A DNA stretch of 7,875 bases from Streptosporangiaceae bacterium (GCA_030045215.1 JASIBJ010000616.1:1-7875); one strand, 5' to 3'. Numbered from the stretch's first letter, positions 1-6,810 are shown. The notes: a model not told the origin generated them from the letters alone. Program-made: numbers and translations.

Positions 1-20
1 AGACGCAGCACTGTACCTCC

Positions 21-38
21 AGTTGCTCCCTAGCAGCT
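21..38. repeat. Small hairpin upstream of the lactate monooxygenase gene
   Basis: The arms AGTTGCT (21-27) and AGCAGCT (32-38) pair over seven positions, with one G-U pair in RNA, around a four-base CCCT loop. No T-rich tract follows on either strand. It could end an upstream transcript lying outside the window or be a leader structure. The pairing is directly visible; the role is not. Confidence 0.4.
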
Positions 39-44
39 ACGGCA

Positions 45-110
45 CACATCGTGCACCGGTTGCGGCTCGCACGCCGATGCCGCGGCGCCGCAGCCGCATG
101 GCACGATGTG
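45..110. repeat. Large two-stage inverted repeat upstream of the lactate monooxygenase gene
   Basis: A perfect 10-base inverted repeat, CACATCGTGC (45-54) and GCACGATGTG (101-110), encloses a second perfect 7-base pair of arms, TGCGGCT (61-67) and AGCCGCA (92-98). Transcribed, this would fold into a 66-base stem-loop with an asymmetric internal loop (six bases on the left, two on the right) and a GC-rich apical part. It ends 68 bases before the preferred GTG start at 179, so it could be a terminator for an upstream gene, a structured leader, or a DNA operator. No reading frame here looks coding. Confidence 0.55.
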
Positions 111-161
111 GTGACGATTGAGCGCGGAGTCCCGGCGGATTGCCGGCCAGCCGCCGGGCCC

Positions 162-168
162 GGAAAGG
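162..168 (+). promoter_or_regulatory. Ribosome binding site that decides the GTG start at 179
   Basis: The purine run GGAAAGG lies ten bases before GTG 179. An in-frame TTG lies upstream at 140, but it would place this purine run inside the coding sequence and would add 13 residues rich in Arg, Ala and Ser that the family does not normally carry. Confidence 0.55.
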
Positions 169-178
169 CAGCGCGTCA

Positions 179-1345
179 GTGAGCCAGCCGCTGGAGACCT
201 ACCAGGACGAGATCTACCTGAAAGGGCTGTCGTGGGCAGTCCCGCCGTTCCCCGCCGACTTGTCCGCCCTCGAGGAAGCGGCGCGGCGGGTCATGACGCC
301 GCGCTCGTTTGACTACGTGGCGGGTGGCGCGGGGTCCGGCGACACGGTGCGGGAAAACCTGGAGGCCTTCCGGCGCTGGCGGATCGTGCCGCGGATGCTG
401 ACCGACGTCAGCGCGCCGTCCTACTCGACCACGGTCCTTGGCACCACGCTGAGCGTGCCGTTCTTGCTGGCCCCGGTCGGCGTGCTCGCGATCGTGCACG
501 CGGATGCCGAGTCCGCCGTTGCCCGCGCCGCCTCGGCCGCAAGCGTGCCGATGGTCATGAGCACCGCCGCCTCAACGCCGATCGAGCAGGTGGCAGCGGC
601 GAACGGCGACGGCCAGCGCTGGTTTCAGCTGTACTGGCCGAAGGACAGGGCCTTTGCCGCGAGCCTCATGAACCGGGCGCAGGCGGCCGGCTTCCGGGTG
701 CTCGTGGTCACGCTGGACACCCGGATCCTGGCCTGGCGGCCCCGCGATCTAGACCACGGGCACCTGCCGTTCCTGCACGGCATCGGGGTCCAGAACTACC
801 TCACCGACCCGGCGTTCCAGGCTGCGCTGGCATCCCCGGTCGACGTCGACCCGGGCGCGGCCATCTTGCGTTATACGCAGGTGTTCGGTGACCTGTCCCT
901 GACCTGGGAAGACCTGCCCTTCGTGCGCGAGCACTGGAACGGGCCGATCGTGCTGAAGGGCGTCCTGTCGGCCGCCGATGCGGAGCGGGCCGCCGAGGCG
1001 GGCGTCGAGGGAATCGTCGTGTCCAACCACGGCGGCCGGCAGGTCGACGGCGCCCTCGCCGCTCTCGACGCGCTGCCGGAGGTGGCCCGGGCCGTGGGCT
1101 CCGACGTGACCGTGCTGTTCGACAGCGGGATCCGCGGTGGCGCCGACATGCTGAAGGCGCTCGCGCTCGGCGCGCGCGCGGTGCTGATCGGCCGGCCGTA
1201 CGTTTACGGCCTCGGCTTGGGCGGAGAGGCAGGTGTCAGGCACGTCCTGCGGGCGCTGCGCAACGACTTCGAGCTGACCATGCGGCTGGCCGGGCTGGCC
1301 AACCTGAGTGACCTTCGGCCCGACTGCCTGGTGCGTCGCCCGTAG
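179..1345 (+). CDS. Lactate 2-monooxygenase-like FMN-dependent alpha-hydroxy-acid oxidoreductase
   Basis: Family enzymes oxidise L-lactate or a related 2-hydroxy acid on FMN in the cytoplasm. Lactate 2-monooxygenases keep the pyruvate bound and decarboxylate it to acetate, CO2 and water. The 388-residue protein (GTG start) is a single TIM-barrel domain. I see YVAGGAGSGD near the N terminus (Tyr46), QLYWP (Tyr152), TLDTRILAWRPRDLD, the FMN-contacting Lys260 in VLKG, the catalytic His284 and substrate-binding Arg287 in SNHGGRQ, and phosphate-binding LFDSGIRGGAD followed by IGRPYVYG. The WRPRDL and NYLTDPAFQ segments recall mycobacterial lactate 2-monooxygenase more than glycolate oxidase or L-lactate dehydrogenase. 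The length is usual for that group, and an in-frame TTG at 140 would give 401 residues. The methyltransferase gene starts 14 bases after its stop, suggesting one transcript. Membership in the family is firm. The exact substrate, and oxidase versus monooxygenase activity, are inferred. Confidence 0.92.
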   Translation: MSQPLETYQDEIYLKGLSWAVPPFPADLSALEEAARRVMTPRSFDYVAGGAGSGDTVRENLEAFRRWRIVPRMLTDVSAPSYSTTVLGTTLSVPFLLAPVGVLAIVHADAESAVARAASAASVPMVMSTAASTPIEQVAAANGDGQRWFQLYWPKDRAFAASLMNRAQAAGFRVLVVTLDTRILAWRPRDLDHGHLPFLHGIGVQNYLTDPAFQAALASPVDVDPGAAILRYTQVFGDLSLTWEDLPFVREHWNGPIVLKGVLSAADAERAAEAGVEGIVVSNHGGRQVDGALAALDALPEVARAVGSDVTVLFDSGIRGGADMLKALALGARAVLIGRPYVYGLGLGGEAGVRHVLRALRNDFELTMRLAGLANLSDLRPDCLVRRP

Positions 1346-1359
1346 CGCGGCCTGCGGAG

Positions 1360-2166
1360 ATGGACCTGCAGCAAATCGGCCTGCGGCATCCGGTGGCCGA
1401 TTTGATCCGCGACATCCAGCACAACCGGACCGGGATACCGCGGCGCATGTTCGTGGCCGAGGGCCTGTATGAGAACAACATGGTGCTGTCGACCGGCGTC
1501 GAAATCGACGCGTTCGTCTGGTGCCAGGAGGCGGCTTATTCGGATGAGGCGGCGGTCCGGGCGCAACAGCTGGCGGGCCGGGCCAGGCGCGCGTACCAGG
1601 TGTCGGCCAAGACCATGGAGCGGCTGGCCGAGCGGCCGAATCCGGATGGCCTCCTCAGCGTCGCCCGGCTGCCTGACTGGCACCCCGATAGCCTCCGGCT
1701 AACGCAGGACGCTCTGATCCTGGTGGCGGACGCCGTTGAGATCCCGGGAAACCTCGGCACACTGATCCGGACGCTGGATGCCTGCGCCGCGGACTGCCTC
1801 GTGCTCACCAGCCGCCGCACGCGGCTGACCCATCCGAAGGTGCTGCGCAGCAGCCAGGGCATGAACATGAAGGTTCCGTCGTTCGAGTTCGAGCAGGTGA
1901 GCGACGCCATTGCCTGGCTGCAGCGCGGCCAGTGCACCGTGTATCTGGCCGATACCGACGAGAGCATGAACTACCGGCAGGCGGACTATAGCGGCCGCAC
2001 GGCGCTGGTCATCGGCAGCGAGCGATACGGCATCTCGGCGCCCTGGTATGAGGCGGGCTTTCGGCGGATCGGGATCCCGATGCTCGGTGCCGCCGACTCG
2101 CTGAACGTGTCGGTCTCAGCATCGGTTCTGCTGTACGAGGCCAGGGCGCGCAAGAGCGCATGGTGA
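1360..2166 (+). CDS. TrmH/SpoU-family RNA 2'-O-ribose methyltransferase
   Basis: SPOUT-superfamily enzymes transfer a methyl group from S-adenosylmethionine to a ribose 2'-OH in tRNA or rRNA, and act as dimers with a trefoil-knot cofactor site. The 268-residue protein has an N-terminal RNA-recognition-like domain (about residues 1-105) and a C-terminal knot domain. Motif 1 is PGNLGTLIRTLDA (Asn131, Arg137), motif 2 is ALVIGSERYGIS (Glu221), and motif 3 is IPMLG followed by SLNVSVSASVLLYE (Ser247, Asn249). All residues known to matter in TrmH are present. The length and two-domain layout also resemble the thiostrepton-resistance methylases (Tsr/TsnR), which modify 23S rRNA A1067, so a ribosomal target is possible but unproven. 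A GGAG lies directly against the ATG with no spacer, so initiation may depend on coupling to the gene 14 bases upstream. An in-frame ATG at 1447 would cut into the N-terminal domain and is less likely. Confidence 0.9.
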   Translation: MDLQQIGLRHPVADLIRDIQHNRTGIPRRMFVAEGLYENNMVLSTGVEIDAFVWCQEAAYSDEAAVRAQQLAGRARRAYQVSAKTMERLAERPNPDGLLSVARLPDWHPDSLRLTQDALILVADAVEIPGNLGTLIRTLDACAADCLVLTSRRTRLTHPKVLRSSQGMNMKVPSFEFEQVSDAIAWLQRGQCTVYLADTDESMNYRQADYSGRTALVIGSERYGISAPWYEAGFRRIGIPMLGAADSLNVSVSASVLLYEARARKSAW

Positions 2167-2185
2167 GCCGCCACTGCCGAGGGCG

Positions 2186-2587
2186 TCAGAGGCTGGCGAC
2201 GTTCACGACGATGGCCTCCTGGGTCGACCTGGCGACTACGATCACGGCGGTCTGGTCGGGGGACGGGTTCTCCTCCCGGTGCGGAACGTGCGGCGGCACC
2301 CACACGTAGTCGCCCGGATGAGTCTCGAGCCGGACGATCTCGCCGCTGGCGGAGTCCCGGAACTCGAACGCGGGTGAACCGGAGACCACGTAGATGCCGG
2401 TCTCGGACTGGCCATGATGGTGGTCACCAGAGCGCACGCCCGGCGGCAACTCGGTGCGGCCCATCCACAGCGACTGAGCTCCGGTCAGCTCACCCGAGAT
2501 CGCCGCCGACCTGAGCATCCCGCTGGTCTGCGCGGTCGCTGCCGACAGGTCATCGGCGCGGATCACCCGCAGACCGTCGTCGCTCAC
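2186..2587 (-). CDS. Small single-domain cupin protein
   Basis: This 133-residue protein is a single cupin beta-barrel. Cupin motif 1 reads from Gly50 through His56-His57-His58 and Glu62 to Gly70, within [11 protein letters not shown]. Motif 2 is Gly92, Pro98, His103, Asn107 in [17 protein letters not shown], matching the consensus spacing with His in place of the usual second Gly. The three His plus Glu of motif 1 and His103 suggest a bound divalent metal. Cupins range from dioxygenases and isomerases to sugar- or metal-binding sensors, so the substrate cannot be read from sequence. The GTG start overlaps the msrB stop in a GTGA arrangement, with GAGGA just upstream inside msrB, so translation is probably coupled. 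The same frame stays open to 2953, but that stretch lies over msrB and looks non-coding. The gene converges on the methyltransferase gene, leaving 19 bases between their stops. Confidence 0.87.
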   Translation of the reverse strand: MSDDGLRVIRADDLSAATAQTSGMLRSAAISGELTGAQSLWMGRTELPPGVRSGDHHHGQSETGIYVVSGSPAFEFRDSASGEIVRLETHPGDYVWVPPHVPHREENPSPDQTAVIVVARSTQEAIVVNVASL

Positions 2588-2982
2588 TCGTCCTCGAGAG
2601 TCAGGGATACCGAGTTGATGCACCAGCGCTGATCGGTCGGCACGTCGTAGCCCTCGCCCTCGAACACGTGGCCCAGGTGTGAGTTGCAGGCCGCGCACCG
2701 GACCTCGGTGCGGACGCGCCCGAGCGAGCGGTCCTGGAGGAGGACCACGGCATCGCCTTCTGACGGCTGGTAGAAGCTTGGCCAGCCGCAGCCGGAGTGG
2801 AACTTCGCATCCGAACGGAACAGCTCGGCGCCGCAGGCTCGGCACCGATAGACACCCTTGGTCTCGGTATCGGTGTATTCGCCAGTAAACGGGGCTTCTG
2901 TACCCGCCTCGCGCAGCACGTGGTACTCCTCGGGAGAGAGCCTTGCCCGCCATTCGTCCTCTGACAACTGCGCCTTGTCCAT
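2584..2982 (-). CDS. msrB: Peptide-methionine (R)-S-oxide reductase
   Basis: MsrB reduces the R epimer of methionine sulfoxide in proteins (and weakly the free amino acid) back to methionine, using thioredoxin, and so repairs oxidative damage in the cytoplasm. The 132-residue protein is full length. The structural zinc site is two CxxC pairs, Cys47/Cys50 in CRAC and Cys96/Cys99 in CAAC. The catalytic Cys121 is in RWCINSVSL, and a Cys at the usual resolving position (Cys65) is in [14 protein letters not shown] and [10 protein letters not shown] are further signatures. Trp replaces the more common Tyr before the catalytic Cys, a conservative change. It lies between a VOC protein gene 27 bases upstream and the overlapping cupin gene downstream. 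Only a weak AGGT precedes the ATG, which hints that it depends on the upstream transcript. No MsrA gene is in the window. Confidence 0.97.
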   Translation of the reverse strand: MDKAQLSEDEWRARLSPEEYHVLREAGTEAPFTGEYTDTETKGVYRCRACGAELFRSDAKFHSGCGWPSFYQPSEGDAVVLLQDRSLGRVRTEVRCAACNSHLGHVFEGEGYDVPTDQRWCINSVSLTLEDE

Positions 2983-3009
2983 GCCGTGAGACTACCTGGC
3001 GCGTCCAGG

Positions 3010-3360
3010 TCAGTCGGCGGGGCCTAGCTCCACGCAGAACACGTTGCCTTCCGGGTCATTCATCACGGTAAGACCCTCGTGTTCGTCGACCACTGTCGCG
3101 CCCAGCGCGACCAGCCGCCGGACTTCCTTGGCCATGGTGTCCGGCGGGCGCAGGTCCAGATGCATCCGATTCTTGGCCACCTTCGGCTCGGGCACCTTGG
3201 CGAACCACATGTTCGGCCCGCCCCAGCCCGCCGCCTCGACGTATGCCAGTTCCGACGTTGCGTCCTCGTCCACGTCGCTGCCGAGGGCCGCGGCCCAGAA
3301 CTCGGCGACTGCGAGCGCGTCGGCGCAGTCGAAAGTGACCGACTTGATGACAGCGGGCAT
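3010..3360 (-). CDS. Glyoxalase/VOC superfamily protein (Glyoxalase_6-like)
   Basis: This is a small 116-residue protein with two beta-alpha-beta-beta-beta units of the vicinal oxygen chelate fold. It opens with IKSVTFDCAD and AEFWAAALG, has KNRMHLDLRP in the middle (His67, a likely metal ligand), and ends with NDPEGNVFCVELG (Glu111, the other typical ligand). This pattern matches the short actinobacterial Glyoxalase_6-type proteins, most of which lack an assigned substrate. Relatives include bleomycin-resistance proteins, dioxygenases and glyoxalase I, and none of these should be assumed. I chose the ATG at 3360 because the fold begins there. The frame stays open to an ATG at 3624, but that 88-residue extension contains a rare TTA codon (3442-3444) and has no VOC homology. 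No clear Shine-Dalgarno precedes 3360, so a leaderless start or the longer form cannot be excluded. It is the first gene of the minus-strand set with msrB and the cupin. Confidence 0.88.
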   Translation of the reverse strand: MPAVIKSVTFDCADALAVAEFWAAALGSDVDEDATSELAYVEAAGWGGPNMWFAKVPEPKVAKNRMHLDLRPPDTMAKEVRRLVALGATVVDEHEGLTVMNDPEGNVFCVELGPAD

Positions 3361-3701
3361 ACGAGGAAGATATGCGCCGCTCGGCCTGGCTCGCCACAGA
3401 ATTCCGAAGTGCGCCGCCTCGTTCCCCAACCGACTGCGGTCTAAGCCCGCGGCCTCGAAGACGTCGGCTAGGTCTGCCCTCTGATCCCTGCGTTCCGCGA
3501 CCGCGAAGCCGAACTCCGACGCTGCCCGCAGCGCGACTGATGCGACCTGACGGTGGATCCCTCTAATGGCATCGATCACGCTCGTGGTCGGGCCGGTGCC
3601 GGTCCTGCTGATCGATGTAGGCACGCGTTGGGGTTAATGCTCCAAGTTGGTAATACTTTCTCGCCCCTTGCCCGTCTGCTAGGTAGGAAGGGGAAACTGG
3701 G
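3361..3701. other. Gap between divergent VOC and LuxR genes, with a possible gene remnant
   Basis: This 341-base stretch separates divergent genes. On the minus strand the frame of the VOC protein stays open to 3624. Part of it (about 3496-3560) reads IHRQVASVALRAASEFGFAV, which resembles the beginning of AbiEii-type nucleotidyltransferases, where a very similar start leads into a GG-containing catalytic motif. Here the expected Gly-Gly and Asp-x-Asp residues do not follow in any minus frame I read. It may therefore be a decayed fragment or a chance resemblance. The part next to the LuxR start (about 3625-3701) is less GC-rich and carries the candidate promoter. I see no RNA gene. Confidence 0.3.
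3628..3656 (+). promoter_or_regulatory. Candidate sigma-70-type promoter for the LuxR regulator
   Basis: TTGGGG (3628-3633) and TAATAC (3651-3656) are separated by 17 bases in a patch of low GC content, 46 bases before the GTG start. The match to consensus is partial: three of six at -35 and three of six at -10. The spacer contains TTGG (3628-3631) and CCAA-G-TTGG (3642-3650), a small dyad that could be an operator. Transcript mapping would be needed to be sure. Confidence 0.35.
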
Positions 3702-6461
3702 GTGGGACACGACGGCCTCCTGGAGCGGGACGAAGTCGTCGCGTCAGTCGACCAGTTGGTTGCCGAGGTCGCCGTCGGCCGTTCGACAGCCCTGTACGTG
3801 CTCGGCGAGGCAGGGCTTGGCAAGACTTCGGCGCTTGAGTACGCGCGCGGGAGGGCTGCTGCAGCGCGTCTTGCCGTCGGCCTTGGCCGCGGTCACCCGA
3901 TGGAGACCGGACTGCCATTCGGGCTGCTTGCCCAGGCCCTTGACTCAGTCGGAGCGGGCCGCCTGCTCGGCGATGGTCAGGAGCCTCCGGCGACGCCCAA
4001 TGATCGCGCGGCTACGTTCTTCCGGGTCCTGCGCTGGTTGCAGGACCGGACCGACAGTCCGCTGTTGCTGGCCTTCGACGACGTGCACTGGGCGGATGCT
4101 GACTCGCTGGCCCTGCTCTCGTTCCTATGTCGCAGGCTTGGCCTGCTCCGCGTTGGGATCATCCTCACTCTGCGGCCGTGGCCATCCGAAGCACATGGTG
4201 CGGTCATGGCGCTGGCCGACGAGGGCTGCGGCGTCATTAGCCGGCTCGGGCCCCTGAGCGAGTCAGCCGCAGCATCGCTGCTCGCGGACTGCCTCGGCCA
4301 CGCCTTGGCCGACGCCGACCTGCAGCGGGCGTACTCGCTGTGTGCCGGGAATCCGCTGCTGCTCGAGCAGCTCGCGGTCGCGCTGGCGCACGGCGAGGGC
4401 ATGTCTGCGCTCGCCAGCGCTGAGCGCCGGGCGTTCGGTCAGGACGTGCTACTCGCCCGCTTCGCCGGGTTGCCGTCAGCGGGAATGCGGTGCGCGCAGG
4501 CCGCGGCAGTCCTAGGGACGAACTTCCTCGCCGCGGTCGCGGCCGAGGTCGCCGGCCTCGAGGGCAGGGACGTCGATATCGCGCTGGACGCGCTCGGTCG
4601 GTCCGGGCTGATCGAGCAGGGCCCTGGCACCGCAGTCGAGTTTGCTCACCCGCTATTCCGCCAGGCTCTCTACGACGACCTGACCGGGCCGGTCCGCACC
4701 CGGCTGCACGGCCGCGCGTTCGCGGCGCTGCACGCTCGCGGGATGGAAGCCCAGGCGGCCGAGCACGTCATGCCAGCACACCTCGCCGGTGATCCGGATG
4801 CAGTGGCAGTGCTGGAGCGAGCCGGACTTGCAGCCCGGCGGGCCGGCGCCTTCGCCGCGGCGGTCACGCACCTGGACGCGGCCGTGGCGATGGCGGGCGA
4901 CCGCGCCAGCGTCGGGCTGCTGCTGGCGCACGCTGAAGCGCTGCTTGTCGGTGGCCACCTGGACCGCGCGCTCGCTGCGTACGTGGGCCTGCTGAGCAGC
5001 GTTGACTGCAGCGGCGCTGATCGAGTGCAGGCGCTGTGGATGGCCGGCCGGGTCAAGGCGATGCTGGGCGAGCACGACCAGGCGGCAAGTCGGTTCGCTG
5101 AGGCCGCCGAGCTCGCGCGATCGGAGCGTCCGGAGACCGCCGTCGCGATCCTGCTCGACGCAACTTTCTCGGCGGAGATAACGCAAGGGCCCAGGCGAGG
5201 GCTGGCGCCGGCCAGCCGGGCCAGGGAACTAGCCCGCTCCCTTGGGGAGTCAGTCCAAGCTAGGGCGGAGGCCGGCTGGGGTGAGGTCGCGATCCAGGCT
5301 GGCGATCCGGCCGGGATTGCCGCGATCGAGGCGGGCATGCCATGGCTCGCGCTCGCTCCCGAAATCGACGCCAGCGCCTGGGGCACCGTTAGCAGCTTCG
5401 CGTTCGGGTGCGCCGTCACCGAGCGCCTAGAGGAGGCTGACCGGGCCTTCACCGTCACGCGGCAGTCGGCGGAGCGAGCGAGCGCGCCCGAGCCGATGGC
5501 GATCCTGGCCAACGGGCACGGATACGTGCTGGTGCGGATGGGCCGGCTGGTCGCCGCTCTGGATGCCATCGACTTCGCCTACTCGCTTGTCGATCTGGCG
5601 CCGGTGGTCGAGTCGTTCGCGGCTGTCGGTAGCGGCTACATCCGCCTCCTCATGGGCCAGCTTGAGGAAAGCGCGCGGTGGTTCGACCGCGTCGAGGAAG
5701 TCGCGACGGTGCGCGGCGAGTGGAACGCGCTGCTGTTCCTCTGGGACGGTCGCGGGCACCGGCTCTTGCGCGAGGGCCATGCCGCCGAGGCGTGCGAGAA
5801 CTATGCCCGCCTCGAGGCGACACGCACGCGGATGGGCATCGGCGAGCCGTGCTTGCCCGCCTGGGGGCGGCACGCCATAGCCGCCTACCTTGCAGCGGGC
5901 CGGATCGAGGACGCCGAGCGGGTGATTTCCTGGCTGGATCAGACGCGGATGCCTTGCCGGTTCCCGCGGATCGCTGCAAGCACGGGCAAGGCGCAGCTGG
6001 CCGAGCTCGCCGGGGATGACTCGGCCGCTCAGTCTCACTTCGATGCTGCCCTGGCCTTGCACAGCGAGGTCGACCTGCCGCTTGAGCACGTCGAGACGCT
6101 TCTGGCCTATGGCAGCTTCCTGCGCCGGTCGGGCCGGGCGCTGCAGGCACGCTCGGTGCTGGCGCAGGCGGCCGACATCGCCGCAGCCGCCGAAGCGGGC
6201 TGGCTGGCGGCCCTTGCCGGAGCCGAGCTGAAGGTCGCGGGCGGCCGTCAGCGCGACCGCAGGCGCGGGATGCTGAGCCCGCAGGAGCAGCGGGTGGCCA
6301 GGCTCGCCGCTCATGGCGCAACCAACGCCGAGATAGCCCGTCAGCTGTATGTGTCGGTCTCGACGGTCGAGACGCACCTAGAGCACATCTACGCCAAACT
6401 CGGAATCCACTCCAGGTACGAGCTCATGGCCAGAGTCGGCGAACTCGGCGCGGATCCTTAG
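3702..6461 (+). CDS. Large ATP-binding LuxR-family (LAL) transcriptional regulator
   Basis: LAL regulators (the MalT-like group) couple ATP and ligand sensing to activation of target promoters through a C-terminal LuxR helix-turn-helix. The 919-residue size is typical. An AAA-type ATPase occupies about residues 1-350: Walker A GEAGLGKT at 35-42, Walker B LLLAFDD at 121-127 followed by VHWAD, and sensor-like LTLRPW at 155-160. Residues of about 350-850 are an alanine-rich, TPR-like series of helices (for example GHLDRALAAYVGLLSS and GQLEESARWFDRVEEVA), probably the ligand or partner-binding scaffold. The HTH begins at LSPQEQ (residue 858), with the recognition region in NAEIARQLYVSVSTVETH. The GTG start has AGGAAGGGG eight bases upstream. 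There is no frameshift or TTA codon that I noticed. In streptomycetes such regulators often control secondary metabolism or sugar use, but no biosynthetic genes are present here. Its targets, possibly including the genes just downstream, are unknown. Confidence 0.96.
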   Translation: MGHDGLLERDEVVASVDQLVAEVAVGRSTALYVLGEAGLGKTSALEYARGRAAAARLAVGLGRGHPMETGLPFGLLAQALDSVGAGRLLGDGQEPPATPNDRAATFFRVLRWLQDRTDSPLLLAFDDVHWADADSLALLSFLCRRLGLLRVGIILTLRPWPSEAHGAVMALADEGCGVISRLGPLSESAAASLLADCLGHALADADLQRAYSLCAGNPLLLEQLAVALAHGEGMSALASAERRAFGQDVLLARFAGLPSAGMRCAQAAAVLGTNFLAAVAAEVAGLEGRDVDIALDALGRSGLIEQGPGTAVEFAHPLFRQALYDDLTGPVRTRLHGRAFAALHARGMEAQAAEHVMPAHLAGDPDAVAVLERAGLAARRAGAFAAAVTHLDAAVAMAGDRASVGLLLAHAEALLVGGHLDRALAAYVGLLSSVDCSGADRVQALWMAGRVKAMLGEHDQAASRFAEAAELARSERPETAVAILLDATFSAEITQGPRRGLAPASRARELARSLGESVQARAEAGWGEVAIQAGDPAGIAAIEAGMPWLALAPEIDASAWGTVSSFAFGCAVTERLEEADRAFTVTRQSAERASAPEPMAILANGHGYVLVRMGRLVAALDAIDFAYSLVDLAPVVESFAAVGSGYIRLLMGQLEESARWFDRVEEVATVRGEWNALLFLWDGRGHRLLREGHAAEACENYARLEATRTRMGIGEPCLPAWGRHAIAAYLAAGRIEDAERVISWLDQTRMPCRFPRIAASTGKAQLAELAGDDSAAQSHFDAALALHSEVDLPLEHVETLLAYGSFLRRSGRALQARSVLAQAADIAAAAEAGWLAALAGAELKVAGGRQRDRRRGMLSPQEQRVARLAAHGATNAEIARQLYVSVSTVETHLEHIYAKLGIHSRYELMARVGELGADP

Positions 6462-6542
6462 GGGTAGGGAGATCCCCCGACGCCCCCAGCGAGGAATTCT
6501 GCCAACGTAAGGAGGAGCAGCCCGCTGTCGGGTCCGATACGC

Positions 6543-6548
6543 AGGAGG
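6543..6548 (+). promoter_or_regulatory. Strong ribosome binding site for the small TTG-start gene
   Basis: A perfect AGGAGG lies eight bases before TTG 6557. It is the main support for treating the following short frame as a gene despite its rare start codon. Another purine run, AAGGAGG at 6509-6515, has no ATG, GTG or TTG at a usable distance. Confidence 0.55.
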
Positions 6549-6556
6549 TTACGGTC

Positions 6557-6790
6557 TTGCCCTCCGATGACTCCCTCGATCCTCGCCCGAGCGCCTGCGG
6601 GCGCAGCGAGTTCGGCAGCGAAGCCTCTCATCAGGCTGACGCTGTTGTCCTTGAGCTCATCATCGTCGGCACCGAGCCGATCAGCGGCACCGTCCGGCGC
6701 GCCGGTAGCGAGCACACCGACGTCTTTCACGGCTGGATCGACCTCATGAGCATCATCGGCTCGCTCGGAACCGGCCAGGTGGGCGGCTAA
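6557..6790 (+). CDS. Small protein of unknown function (77 residues)
   Basis: I do not recognise a named family. The 77-residue product has a polar, low-complexity first third, then VVLELIIVGTEPISGTV, which looks like two short beta strands. Next is a polar turn and FHGWIDLMSIIGSLG, which looks like an amphipathic helix led by an aromatic F-x-GW motif. The second half uses mostly G/C third positions (ATC, GTC, CTC, ACC, GGC), as real genes here do. The TTG start is supported by AGGAGG at the right distance. Small actinobacterial proteins with a strand-turn-strand-F.GW helix layout are, to my recollection, common near regulators, but I can attach no function. It lies 95 bases after the LuxR gene in the same direction and has no signal peptide or Cys pair. 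If the TTG is wrong, translation might begin further inside, though no in-frame ATG or GTG precedes the core. Confidence 0.55.
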   Translation: MPSDDSLDPRPSACGRSEFGSEASHQADAVVLELIIVGTEPISGTVRRAGSEHTDVFHGWIDLMSIIGSLGTGQVGG

Positions 6791-6810
6791 ATCTCCGGGA
6801 TATTGCCGAT

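Noticed and set aside
749..1243. 164-residue minus-strand frame inside the lactate monooxygenase gene
   Set aside because: It lies over catalytic motifs of the plus-strand enzyme and has no recognisable fold or ribosome binding site.
2169..2198. Possible terminator hairpin between the methyltransferase and cupin genes (CGCCA/TGGCG)
   Set aside because: Only five outer pairs, then a two-base bulge and three more pairs with a 12-base loop and no T tract. This is too weak in such GC-rich DNA to list as a feature.
2588..2953. N-terminal extension of the cupin frame across msrB (255 residues in total)
   Set aside because: The extra part is Arg/Pro/Gly-rich out-of-frame reading of msrB. The cupin fold begins at the GTG that overlaps the msrB stop.
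4670..5569. 299-residue open frame on the minus strand inside the LuxR gene
   Set aside because: Ala/Ser/Arg-rich low-complexity composition typical of antisense reading of a GC-rich gene; the plus-strand frame is a clear LAL regulator.
5427..6377. 316-residue open frame on the minus strand inside the LuxR gene
   Set aside because: No domain signature, and it lies opposite the TPR-like and HTH-coding sequence. High GC makes long antisense frames common.
6462..6478. GGGG/CCCC pairing just after the LuxR stop codon as a terminator
   Set aside because: The stem is only four to five pairs with a long loop and no following T-rich run.
6509..6515. AAGGAGG as a ribosome binding site for another small gene
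   Set aside because: No ATG, GTG or TTG lies at a suitable distance downstream. CTG at 6525 is out of frame with the 77-residue gene.
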